This document shows, piece by piece, positions 45,590-57,823 of a stretch of DNA of 64,000 nucleotides (position 1 is the stretch's first letter; every line of letters begins with the position of its first letter). The notes under the pieces were generated by a model that searched no databases, had not been told where the DNA came from, and saw nothing but the letters and a program-made list of their open reading frames with translations. Location: positions 468,446 through 532,445 of the forward strand of contig VFFE01007623.1 of assembly GCA_008921705.1 (NCBI GenBank), in the 5' to 3' direction. Source of the stretch: Burhinus oedicnemus (Eukaryota; Chordata; Aves; Charadriiformes; Burhinidae). The translations under genes were made by a program, and so were the position numbers.

Positions 45590-46690
45590 CTAGCATATAC
45601 CATACTCATATGTTTTTTAAATACTGTATGGGTGATCCAGGAAATTGCAGAGGAGCAAGACTTAAAACTGTATCTGGTAAAAATGTTGAAATGAAACTTC
45701 AAAACAGAATAATAAACCACCTGGAAGAGCATCTAATAAGAATGGTTAAACCAGTATGATTTCTGACAATGGAGAATCAATCTGTTCAATTTCTTTGAAT
45801 GCACTAATAAAGGAGAGGAAAAGAGAAAATCAGTTGATATAATGTATTTAGTGTTTTAAAAGGCATCTGACAAGGTGTGTTACTGTAAGATACTAAAATA
45901 AAATAGTCATGGGAAGAGACGTAAATGTTATGTTAAACTGGCTAAGAGACCAGAAAAAAGAGAAGCAAATTACAATTTTATTCAAGAAAAAGCATTTCTT
46001 GAATATATATATATTAATGAACAGACAACATAGTGATAGATGAAAATCAGCAGTGATAACATAAAGAAGAACAGCTAACACAGAAGGGAGACACCTTAAG
46101 TGCTCATACCACTCTCGTGCTTCTAAATTAATCATATCAGCTCAGGAAATGAACCTCAACATCACTGAAAACAGCTTAATGAAGACTTCAGTTCAATGTG
46201 CATTTGCATTCAAAGAGCAAAAGAAGTATTGGATGTGTGAAAGAAGCGGCAGAGAATAATGTGAAACTATATAATGGCTTTATAGACATTATGTTTTTTC
46301 TCATATCTAAAATATTGCCCATGTATAGGCAAAATTATTTATATGAATTTAGAGAATTTAGAGAAGAAATAGAATTTAGAAAAGGAAAATACTTCTATGA
46401 AAGAGAATAGAAAGATTTGGGCTTTTTTATTTTTGAAAGGAAAAAATTGGTATAGTCAAGTTATGTATCTGAATAAAGAGCATGGAGAAGACAGATTGAG
46501 GGCCTCTGTTTCATGATAAAGGAAAGCAACATTCTTCAGAAGTGGGAAGAATAAATTAAAACACTGTTGCTCAAAAATACCTTTCTCCTTTAACACGTAA
46601 TTGCACTTCAGAACTCACTGCAGAAGATGTCACCGAGGGCAAGAAACACGGAGACTGAAAATTTGGCTTAAATTAAAATAAAAAACAGGT
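45590..46690 (+). mobile_element. second ancient CR1/L3-like LINE fossil
   Basis: Decayed plus-strand LINE. NRIINHLEEHL is readable at about 45706. An uninterrupted register with one stop reads DIMYLVF-stop-KASDKV-CYCKILK from about 45836 to 45896, corresponding to VVYLDFSKAFDTVPHKILL. The palm aspartate of YLDF has become V. Near the end EDVTEGKKH at about 46626-46650 matches the CR1 C-terminal PEDVTEAK block. An open stretch of 70 codons at 46198-46410 lies within it and probably reflects AT-rich decay. Limits approximate. Confidence 0.75.
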
Positions 46691-48610
46691 ATAAAAAACC
46701 TAGCAGGTTGGTAAGAGTTAAAATCTCTGCTCTTCAGCGCTTGGTCTCAATTCTAAACGTTAGAGATTAAGATGCAGGAAATTTACCCTGTATCTGATTA
46801 ATGCAGAGTATTATACTTACCAGATGTCATTCAGACTGCTCGTACAGAAAGCTCAAAAGGCTCAGGAGACCTGTGGGCTAGGAACCCAGTGGTGAGCTTC
46901 GAAGGGCCACTGATTAGGGGTGGTAGGAATTACCATTTCCTGCTGAAGATAGAAAAGCATTGTGGAAAATGAGGGGACACATCTTCAGAAGGTCTGGGAT
47001 GCACTGGTTTTCCCTAGAGTCCCATTCCTGACCTCAGAGACACCCCCTGTATGGATCTCTGCCACTGCAGAAGAAAGAAAGAGTTTGTCATAACATTTAA
47101 TTCCAAACTACATGATAAAGCATTCATTGCAATATTTGAAGTCTGCATGTATAAATGTGGATGAACAAATTTTGTCCCCTTTCCACTAGGACAAAGCCTG
47201 TTTCAGTAAAATATTTTGACTTCAGAATTTTCCTCTGAAAACAGGTCGGGATCACAGGAAGGTATCCAGAGCAGAGGCAATGCTACCAGTTTGGACTGGC
47301 TGGCTGTTAGATGGAGCTGACCACTGAATGGCACAGGGGTAAATACCGTATAACTCACATCACACATGTGGTGGGAGCTGTGTTACCTGAGTCACAAAAA
47401 CAGAGCAAATGGCTTGGCAGGCTCCACTATTAAAAAATGTCATTGTCCTCTCCTGGGAAGCAGTTACCACCAAGGGACACCTGTACAAAATACAGGAGAA
47501 GCATGCTCTGTGGACAGTCTTCTAAAGAAACTGGATGCTAGACCAGAAAAAAAGGAAGATTTTCAGACCTTTTCCTCTGACATCTCATGTTGCTGCTCTT
47601 AGACCTGGACATAGAGGAAGCAGTCATGAAGTGGCTTCTAGTCTCAATATATAACTCAGTATGTATAAGGATCATTGTACAAATTCCTACTTTATATTCT
47701 CTGTCCTCAACTAAAAGTAAAAGGACAAAAATCTTTTCGTGTGACGATATAGAACAAGTTAAGTTGTCACAGCAGCAATCTGTGAATGCTATTGATGATA
47801 TAGGTTACAGAGGAGTTACTTGTAAATAACTACTTGTACACATATGGTATTATAACTATACCTGTGTTTATAAGCCTGGGCTCTACATTGGAAATGTCAA
47901 ATGCAGCATAAGAAAAAAGCTAGTAGCGCCATGACATCAGTAAGTATTGTATAATTGTATTACAATCATCATAAGTCATTACTGAGCATGCAAATATATC
48001 AGTATTAAGGTCTTGTTGCTGCACAAAGTAAACAAGAAAAAACTATTTATTGGAAACCAGTGTCAGCCAATACAAAGGGTATTTAAATACCTTTAAGAAA
48101 TACAGTATTTATGCCATGAACCCTAAATCCTGTGAAATAAATTGGGGTTTTTTTCCCCCAGAATCATTGAAGTGGTATATACTTAAACTACAGTCAGAAC
48201 TCAATGAGCTGTGTCCGATGGGTCCTCAGAGGAATTAATTCTTTGTAGAAGTCAATCTGCTTTAACTTTATGTTCCCCTAATTTTCTGTGAATCTTTGGA
48301 ATTATCTAAAAGACTCAGTATGCAAAAGTATGAAGAAATGCAAAAGACCCGTTAAGAAACGCCATCAAGCAACATACAAAGAAGGGAAGTTTCTAGTGAC
48401 GTGAACTAGGTGGTACTTCAGGCATTATGAGCCAGAGCACTGGAGTGCTGGGTCCTCTGGTAGGGAATTGCCTTTGGTTCCCTGCATTGGCAGATGTGGG
48501 CTGGTTTTTACCACTTGATTTTATTTATGAATGATTGCATGCTAAAACGATTCTATAGGGCTGTCATTGTCAGAGAAGTGCATTGTGTGGCCTGTCTGTG
48601 GTATAAATTG
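46691..48610. other. unique-looking AT-rich DNA, no gene seen
   Basis: Short frames only, none recognisable. No repeat families seen up to the microsatellite at 48.6 kb. Confidence 0.55.
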
Positions 48611-48624
48611 AAAAAAAAAAAAAA
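48611..48624. repeat. poly-A run abutting assembly gap
   Basis: Fourteen A residues directly before the 20-N gap. With the array after the gap it probably formed one uninterrupted purine tract. Confidence 0.95.
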
Positions 48625-48644
48625 NNNNNNNNNNNNNNNNNNNN
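48625..48644. other. assembly gap (20 N)
   Basis: Twenty consecutive N between a poly-A run and an AAGGG array. The true length here is unknown, because short-read assembly typically fails at such arrays. Frames spanning it are not meaningful. Confidence 0.99.
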
Positions 48645-48722
48645 AAGGGAAGGGAAGGGAAGGGAAGGGAAGGGAAGGGAAGGGAAGGGAAGGGAAGGGA
48701 AGGGAAGGGAAGGGAAGGGAAA
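48645..48722. repeat. (AAGGG)15 pentanucleotide microsatellite
   Basis: Fifteen perfect AAGGG units (48645-48719) plus AAA. All units are identical. GGG runs separated by AA allow G-quadruplex folding on the plus strand, and the pure purine tract allows triplex formation. The 5' boundary is lost in the gap, so the real array may be longer. Confidence 0.98.
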
Positions 48723-51700
48723 CCAGCGCTGCAGATGTCTGTCACTTCTAGACTGGGGTCTTGGGACAGAGGAGGAATGAAGCTGAGCCCCCATGACCTG
48801 TAATGCTGGATGAGACACTGCTGAATCATGCAGTAGAACGAACTTGATGTGGGTTAGGCATGGGTGCGTGACTGCATTTCTGTCGGGACAGTCCATGCAT
48901 GTGATACAGAGTCCATGCTGGCTTCCTGCCAGCTCTGGCAGGACTGACAATACCTGTTCAGGAGCACAGCGTGGTGTGAATACGTGATACAGTATGAAGC
49001 CTGCCTGTACAAACATAACCTCTTGATATTGTTTCAGCAGATTTGAGCTGGCAGAGTGAATTTCTATTAGATCAATGCTTTGCATTATGTGGCCACAGCA
49101 TTTCTGCTCCTATGTTAGCAGCCCTGAAGTCAGATTTGCTGCATAGTCAAACCATGGCTTGAATTGGCATAGAAAGAAAAGCTATTTAAGGTCATGGTTG
49201 TGGCAGACTGCTGGGTCTGTCTTGAGCAGCTTGTGTAACTGCTCCACAAGCTCTGCTGGCTCCGAGCATTGCGGTGTCTGAGTCTGTTACTGTATTTATT
49301 TCTGAAAAGGGGAAAAAAGCTACAGAAGTACAAAGGGAACAGGTTTCCACAGGTTGCCCGTGTTATACCAAAACTTCATCCAGCTATAGCACATGGTGAG
49401 GTTGTGGTTGAAGCGGGCTCTGCTCTCCAAGATCACATTTTATAAAGCCAAGACCTCTATTGCAGACACAATTCTGTCTTTAAAGAGAAAGCATTATTCA
49501 TTAAAATCAAACTCTCTGCTGCTGAGATGGAGCTTTCCTGGGACTTAATTATATCAGGTTTAAAAGGACAACAGCCAAGGATGTTAGGCTTTCCCTCCCA
49601 TGAGAAGTCCATTTCCATAATTTTAAACTCCCTTTAAAAATAAGAGCTGGGAGAAAGATTTTGGAATAAGTCTTTCCCTGGTTGGGAATTAGAAATCAAT
49701 AGATCTGAATCCTTGCATGAATACCAGTGAAAAATGGGTCACAAGGTTTATAAACTGCTCTACTCTCTAGTAAGGGCAGAGGACACCAGCGCCCTTGATT
49801 TCATCTAAATCCTTCAGGGAAGAGGTCTTTCAGTCTAGACAAACACTACCTCTTCTTTGCAGAATGTAAAACATTAGGGTGACTAGGGAGAATAATTACA
49901 GAAATATTTGAAGTTAGACTAATATATTGGACATGCCATCTTAGGTATGTTTTTGATAACATCTTCTCCACAGAGATATTTTTTTTCCAATTAATATCAG
50001 GGGCTTCATTTTGCCACCTCTGTCTGGACATAACATCTACCAAAGATCCAAGGCTGGGATAGAGTTACTTGACATCCTTTCTCCTCAGACACAGCATGAA
50101 AGCAGGCCACTATTTTGAAAAGTAGCTTGCTTGTATACAACTGTACAATAGTTGCATATTTAGTGTAAAAAATATCATAAAGTATCTAAAAGTACATATT
50201 CTTTATTATTATGGCAGAAAACCACTAAAATGATTTTTCAGAAGTCTAGTGGGACCAGTCTAGCACATGTCTTCAAGTCACACACCAGTGTTTTACTTGT
50301 GTTACACTTGTACCACATGCAAAGAGTGGTTGGGAGGTGCTGGTGGCAGAAAGCAAAGGCTGGGAGATGATAGTAAGACAGAACTCCAGGTTTGTGCTGG
50401 AGCTGTAATTCAGGCTAGAGATCCTCTGATCAGACTGGGTATGTATCACCTGCAGGAAAATCAAACACCCAGTCCTGCAAGGAGCCATTCACTTACGTTG
50501 TTGAAAAGACCGTAAGTATCGGGAATCCTTCCAGGATGGCATAGGTCTCCTTATCTTATAGCTAACAATCAATCAGTCCTATGCCATTTTAAAAATGCAG
50601 GAAGGTCTCGGGACTAAGGATTTCTAGTATGAGACTCATGAATTAAATTAGCTTCCTTTAATGTAAGCAGGTCACTTTCAGTATCTTTCTCTGAAAGTCC
50701 ATTTTGAAATGAACTGACTTAAAAAAAATCTGTATAAAAAAATGTACAGCTCTCCTTTGTCACTTTGTTGAATAAAATGACAGCAAAGGCTGAGACTGTT
50801 GATTTAAAATGCAAATAAGAAATGTGCTCTGCAGGACTTATGACCTCCTCTGTGTAGACACAGGTGGAACTTAGGGAGAGATTTCTTCCTCTTTTAAAGT
50901 TGACACTTAAAGAAAGCTACCTTAGTTGGTCACTTAATAAAGTGCTTTGTCTTTTTTCCTCAAAGGGGCAGTGAAATGAAAAAACAAAACAACCCACCAC
51001 CAAATGCATCTTAAACATTTGCAGTTTCTTAATATCTGGAAATACACATGTATTTCACTCCAGCATTTAGCACAGTAATAGCACTCTGGAGTGAGAAAAA
51101 ACAAAATGTTCTTATATAGCGCCATGTTATGGCCTGACACAATCACATTTAAAAAAGCTACTTCACTTTGGCTGCGGACAGACACTGCTTTCCATGCTGA
51201 ACTTTGCTGGTGAAAAAGAATGCTCACCCCAGCCTGTCCTCAGTTTCTTGACGCTATCTTGCAGCCAGAGGCTACTGCGCTGTAGCTGTCAGCGCAGGCA
51301 CTCGTGTGAACGCTCCCTAGCTTGCGTCGGTCCAAAAGGGACCGGCGAGCTTAAAGAAAGCAAGTGGCAGGTGTTTGTTCATAGAGGGCATTTTGACTTA
51401 ATTGCTTAGGGAGCCATCAGACAAGCAGCTCTGCTAATGGGTAGCAAAAAACCTGACGTGAGCTGGGGTGATAACCTTACCACCAGCACAGCTGCTTGAA
51501 AACAAATGTTTGTCTGTCTTGTGCGGGGCAGATGGCAAGTTACCTTACCTGACTACAATATAAATCGGATGGGAAAATGTGTGAATGTGAAGAGGAGAAA
51601 AGCTTGCTGTTGCGGACTAAGTAATATAAATCATTTACAAGTATTCTCTCAAGTATTTGTTCTGAGAACCCTTACAGATTTGTCTTTTTTTAACAGAATG

Positions 51701-53066
51701 TTTTTGATTAAGTAATCGATCATGATAAAACATGTTTTAGTGGTTTCAGGTAGATACTGTTGAGCACATCTTCACACATTTTAATGGCAAATGCCTTCCT
51801 GATAAAGAGTATTCATGATTAGATGTAGTGGGGCGACTTCCCATGGACCAAAATCCCCTTCAATGAAACTTAGTTGAAGTCAGAGGAGATAAGGCAACAA
51901 AGAATATGACGTTTGCTGTGTTTTACACCAAGTGTAAGCAATCCCAAAGATGAAACCAGAATGTCAGTAGGTACATCTGACTAGTTCAGAGAATGGTACA
52001 GGAGAAACATAAATGTGCGTGGAGAATTTAAACACTTGCTTCAACTTTTGGATCTCAGATTGCCCCTATGGCTGCATCTCTGTCTAGGAAGTTGAATGTG
52101 CCTGGAGCTGTTGGTGCTGAGACCAACCAGTACGGCACGGCCTGTGTCCATGATGTTGTATGCTCTCTTATCCTCTAAAACTTCTTGTTTGGGGTGGTCC
52201 GTGGCCCTTGCCTGTGGGCTGCTTGGGAGAGTGCTGGCTGGTGCAAGCTTGAGCTGTGCCAGGGACTGCTCTGCCCCAGCCCAGTAGAGGTGCTTGAGCC
52301 TCAGTGTCCAGGGACAGTCTTGTACCGTCTAATAAACTAGCACAGATTTAGCCTGGGTGTTTCACTGGGCCAGCCAGCGTTTATGGCAGTGGTTCACTGC
52401 AGGTTATTCTATATCGCATAACACACGATGCTTGAGATCTTGTCAGTTTATGTGATACAATTGCATAAGCGAAACCTAGAATTTATGGACAGTCATAATG
52501 TTACCTGAAAGTGAGGCAGGGCTGATTTTCAGAGCTATAGCTACAAATGATATTTATGTGTACCTTGTTATTTTCTGTATGGAATCTCAGCACTCCACAA
52601 AATCCTTAAGGGAAAGATTTTGCATCCTTGCTCCTTTTCTCTAGAGGAAGGGTCAGAAAGCCACTAGGACTGTTACTGTGATAGACAGTACTTTGTATTG
52701 TCCTTTTGTTGTTGGTACTTTGAAGGAATTAGAACTACAGCCCAACATCAACCTCCTTTTGAAGTAAATAGTAATGAAGCTTTTTAATTATTACTACCCC
52801 TAAGAACCTCACTGACCCCTGCCAAAGCTTGCTCTGCGCCACCTCCTGTGCCACTGCACTTCACAGTAATTTTGATTTACCAGAACAGATAGGCAACTAG
52901 TAAATGGCAGGGGTGAAGAAGCCTGAGAGAGTGATAACTGCTTGCAGAGGAGCCACCCAGGGTGGTCTATAGATCGCTGTCAGGGTTTTCCCTCCTGATA
53001 ATCTAGAAACACTTAAGGAACTGGCATGGATCAATTCTGCCATCATTAGTCTTATTTTTTGAAGCT
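48723..53066. other. unique-looking DNA, no gene seen
   Basis: Mixed AT-rich sequence with a slightly CpG-richer patch at 51250-51360. A weak L2/MIR-age resemblance at 52571-52665 was not strong enough to call. No RNA gene or exon recognised. Confidence 0.5.
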
Positions 53067-53273
53067 GTGATTTCTGTTATCTCAAACATGCTGAAGGAGA
53101 TACCAAATGCTCAGTTCCATTTTATGCCTCAGCTTAGGAAATCAAAAGATGAAGAGGATGTAGATCTGATGCTTAAACAGGATCGAGTACTTCAAAGACA
53201 AAACTATTTTTCTCCTCAGGTGTTCAAGAAATTTCTCCTCCAAAAAACCCCCTTCTTTGTTCCTGTGTTTTAG
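53067..53273 (+). other. uncharacterised 68-codon ORF, protein-like composition
   Basis: The translation (MISVISNMLKEIPNAQ at the start, with KSKDEEDVDLMLKQ in the middle) is mixed and charged, not low-complexity. A good acceptor-like TTTTTCTCCTCAG ends at about 53219, inside the frame. I recognise no family. It could be chance, an exon of an unannotated transcript, or a worn retrocopy. Confidence 0.12.
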
Positions 53274-53696
53274 AATATAGAAAACATGCGGTACTAAGGC
53301 TTTCCCCCCTTATTCATACAATTGCCATCTTGCTAGAAATCAAAGTGCCACAGAGGAGGTGGAAGTTTAAGACTATCTATTCCCCTACCATTAAAAGATG
53401 TCTTTTGTATTCGGTTTCAACAGCTTTGAATGTGAAAAACAAAAGAATCTATTTCTAAAAAATTATTCCCTATCAAATGTAATTATAAACCAATTAAATT
53501 CTCCAGAAGCTTGCTTTTTACCTGTAAGAAGTAACAATCCACAAAGATCTTCCACAAAGAAAAACTTTAAGAGCCTTTATATAAATTTATTTATATACAT
53601 GCACGTATACGTCAAACTTTAAATGATATTGCCCAGTTAACTAATCTGCATTAAGTGTAATTTCAATTGCAGTCACAACTTTAGTGAGACAATAAA

Positions 53697-53717
53697 AGTG
53701 AACTAGTTCACTGAACT
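53697..53717. promoter_or_regulatory. palindrome overlapping an IR-1 nuclear-receptor-like element
   Basis: AGTGAACTAGTTCACT (53697-53712) is a perfect 16-bp palindrome. It overlaps AGTTCA-C-TGAACT (53705-53717), an inverted repeat of receptor half-sites with one-base spacing, the layout recognised by FXR/RXR-type dimers. Motif-only inference in non-coding DNA. Confidence 0.3.
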
Positions 53718-54186
53718 GAACAATAAAATCCTCAGATATGCCTGGGGGAAAGGTAATTTACTTTTTAACAATTTTTAAGTGCATTTGTTTGTGCCAAAAT
53801 AACCCATTTGTATTTTTCTATCAGTGCCTTCCTTTTCCTGGGTCCATTTTGAAAACTATTTCGAAGATAAATACGAATCTAATTTTTTTAATGAAAACAA
53901 AGAAAGCATCAGTTCTGGTTATTTAGAAAAAAGTATTTTGGTCAGTAATACCAAAGGAAGTTAACATAAAGCATAGCAAACACATCTTGAGTATAATCTT
54001 GATCAAGTTTCAGGTATTTTTTCTGAAGAGCTCCATGGATCAGTAGGATCTAAACTAAGGAGATGAAGCCCAGGAAGATCTCAGGAATCATGAGCATACA
54101 CAGAACTTTGTGGTCATGTCCCCTTTTGATTCAGAAAACTTCTCTGACTGCTTATCTTCTACAGTGAAATGGAATCTGTTATTCTG

Positions 54187-54201
54187 GGGTGGTGGTGGTG
54201 G
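54187..54201. repeat. short (GGT)n microsatellite
   Basis: About five GGT units inside GGGGTGGTGGTGG. Unremarkable, but it explains the Gly run in the overlapping short frame. Confidence 0.85.
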
Positions 54202-57200
54202 TGTTGTCACTCAACACACTTATTTACCTGTTTATTTGTGTCTAGCCTCTGCAAAAAAGTTTGAGGGGAATTCCCAAGTTCTCTGGATGTTTCCACTGTG
54301 CTGATATCAAGTAACTGCCACCACCAGCTGTTCCCAGCTCAAAAAATGGAGCAGTAAAGCCTTTCTCATGGGCACACACAGAGTTTTCCAGCTGATTTTG
54401 ATGGGACTTGCGTGGGCACATACCAGTGGCATTTGGACGGCACCTCAGAGGTCCAGATCATCAGTTTCTGACTCAGCTTATAGAGGGGTAAGCACCTTCC
54501 TAGCTATCACTCTGTGAAAGTGCGACAGATTATAAATGAGACACTGAAAATGAGTAAAGGATTTCCATGCAGTGGTTAATGTAAATACCTCCCTGCACTT
54601 GCATAACAAGTTGGATAGGCAACCAAATTAAAGGAAGGCCATATTAAAGGTGCCAGACGCCCCCAGCTAGCATGTGTATTACACAGTTTTTCTACACACG
54701 CACATAAAAGCAGTTTCACTGTGCCTGCTGCACATGCACCACAAACCTGACTCAGCTGACACTGAATTTAGGGGACTTCTGCCATAAACCAGTGCTGAAT
54801 TAAAGCAAGGTACAAAGCTGTCAGATGAACGGATTCTCATTAATGACATAAACTGCCTGTATCATGGCATCAAAGACATTGACCCGAGGAAAGGATCGTG
54901 CTGCAAGTCTGGACCTGACTCTAGATCCATGCTGTTGCCTGAACATCAGGTATCCCACAAGGCTGGTGGAGAGAGGGAGGGGATGCTCAGAAATTTGGCA
55001 GACCAAGAGCTCTCTGTGTTATTCTGACTTTAAAAAAGTAGAGAATGTTCATGTTTGAGGGTAAGTATAGTTCAGCAGGGTCCTCCCAAAACTGCTCTGT
55101 AGATCTGCAGCAGGAAATTTACATGCAGGTGAGACATGTGAAGAGGTTTTTTCTCAGCTTGAAGTAATACTGCGAGCAATCACACAGTTAATTGTACGTC
55201 AGAGTGTCTGCCAGTCATCCCTTCACACTGATAAACTGTCTGCACTTTCCATCCGAAGAGGAGATCTGTTGAGAGAACTATCAGTGGGACACTTTGCATC
55301 CTCTCCTCTCTTCTCCTTTTCCTTCTTTGCTGCTCTATAATGCCAACAGTCTGCTGCATTGCTCTCAGTTATTTTCTATGGGGCTGCCTACAGCAGATGT
55401 TACAAGCATTTTGCTTTTACTGACGTTTCTCCCTAGAGGTCAAGCTGCACTGATGAGGGTTGTCTCTTTGTCTAGGGGAGGTAAACCCCTCACACCAGAA
55501 ACATCACCCATTTGCCCCCCAGGTACGGTGTTTTATGCAATGAAAGAGCTGGTGGATTTCGACTGTGCCCATTTTTACCCTTGCACTGCCTATGTAGCAA
55601 TGGCAAATAGTTAGTGCCTCTGTGTTTGTTATTTTTGTTGTTTGCAAAAGTTGTCTTCCCCTGCACAGCTGCATGTGAACCTTATCTCCACCACAATCAG
55701 CATCGAATCCAGCTGATGATTCATTTTGCCAAATAGGTTTGACGTTTTCACCAACTGCTGGCTTTCTCCAGGACATAATATGGTAAAAAGACCTGGAGGA
55801 TTTTTTTTAATAGAATTTATCTTCGGGGAATAATTATTGTTCATGTTTGCCCCTTTTCTGCCTCTGTGGATTATCTGCATCAATGGGAATATAGTCGGGG
55901 TGCAGTTCGACATAATAAAATTTGTAGGACCATACCTGTTTATTGCCCCTGGTTCTTCTTGAGTAACAGAAGACCATATGGGAAGTTGTTTGTTACTAAC
56001 AGATTTCTTCCTCATTCTGTGAGTTACTGCTTTTTCTTTCTCTGGGCTTCTTTTTTCTTTTTATTTCTCTGTGGTATATTTTTTGCTTTTCACGCTAGCC
56101 TAGATGCAATTTTGGCAACAGTTTTTCTTTTGTAAGAACCCCAACTGATCCTGCTCCTTCACACCCTCCTCTCCCCTCAGAGAGACACCAGGTGAGATCA
56201 CACTTCCACAAATTCATATTAGGCACGAGTATTTTCCCAAAGATTACACACCAGATAAATCTCTCCATTTCAGCACATGGTTTATTACCGAATATATTGT
56301 CTGCCTACACATGCAGGAACAGATAACCAATGATTTACATTTTCATAGTGACTACTGCAGTGATTCATTTACTCTGTGGTATATTGGTGTCAGGGCAAAT
56401 AATTTATATAAAAGGGGAGAGAGATCAAGGAATGGATGGCAAAATAAAGTGACACAAAAAGGAAAAGAGGGAAAAAAAAAGCCTGGACAGACATGAATAC
56501 TTTCAATGACCCAAGGAAAGTTGTGGCAAGAGTTTTGTTGTTCCTGCTCGTTTTACCAGCTTCTCCCTGTTTCACTTTCTGGATTTGCTGCTCTACAGAA
56601 GTGTGTTTCTCATGCCAGAAGAGCCAAACCTTCCTCCCTCAGGAGGTTAATTCAAGTGCCAGCACGGCATGGAGTTTGGAGTCGTGTAATTTGCTCACTA
56701 ATGTTCCTGCTTCAAACCTGACACTGCTCAGGGCAACTCCGGATCCCTGAGCAGAAAGCTAGAGGGACTTAGAGGAGCAGCTAACTGCAGGCGTGTGGCT
56801 TGTCAAGTTGGCTTAGGTCAGAGCTGTGCTACAAGTCACTTCAGAATAAGTTGTTGGTAATGTTTCCACACATATGAACAACATGCTTTGAATTTTAACT
56901 GTCCACAAGAATTCTTCCTTGCTGTTGAAAATTTGCTATATATTTTACAAGTGCATTTTGCGTTAGATTGAGTGGTTGCTTTTCAGGTTGACGTACATTT
57001 CGTGTTACTTGGATTTCCTTCCATTCCTGAAGAAACCATGATGAGTTTAGTCTTTTCACATGTCTTACTTGGGGGTAATCCTGTAGCTAGTTATTTTGAC
57101 AGACCCTTAAACATCTGCCCCAGGAAGGCACTTTTAACCTGCTTAGGACATTACACAAGAGGCAGTTCACAGTCACCTCTACCACGAAAATCTTAACTTA

Positions 57201-57808
57201 AAGTTGGTAAGAACTGCCATAGCCAAGTCTTTCATAAGTGCTGTTTACAAGAGTGCCTAATTTGGTGCTGATCAGCTGTTGGCTGATAATTACATATATG
57301 TGATTCTTTGTTCACAAGTTTATTCATGCAAATTAACAATGTTGTGAATTCTTCTGCAAGGGTGTGCATGAGTGTGCACATGAAGAACAGGAAGTCCTGC
57401 ATGGGTTAGGGAGTCAGAAGATAGCGACTTACCCAAATAAAGAAAACCACATAGCAAATGTCCAAAATTAAAATCCTGTGAATACTTGCTGAATGATTAA
57501 TTGAAAAACACTTGGCAATAACCATATTTGTGAACACTAAAAGTATTCACCAGTACTTTGTAAATAAAAAAGGAGGCTAAAGTTATGAATAAATTGGTTA
57601 GTGTTTCTGCTTTTAACTCTGGAATATTTGCTGACAGCATTGTTGAAATCAGAGAGGGAATTTATGTGATAATTCTGAACAGGATAAAGAAGAGATAACA
57701 TCAAGACACAGTATATTCTGAAAGAACCTCCTATCATTAGGAGAAATAGTGATTTTCTCCCCATAACTTCTTTCATAACTGCCTTTCAGCAGTGCCAAGA
57801 AAATTGGC

Positions 57809-57823
57809 TTTTTTTTTTTTTTT
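57809..57823. repeat. poly-T run (15)
   Basis: Fifteen T residues. No SINE or retrocopy body recognised on the minus strand next to it. Confidence 0.95.

Noticed and set aside
48494..49085. Frames through the AAGGG array and N gap
   Set aside because: Repeat-derived GKGRE- or FPSLP-type peptides. The gap makes the frame meaningless.
52571..52665. L2/MIR-like motif resembling a decayed GGGGAAACTGAGG block
   Set aside because: Similarity too weak to separate from chance without an alignment.
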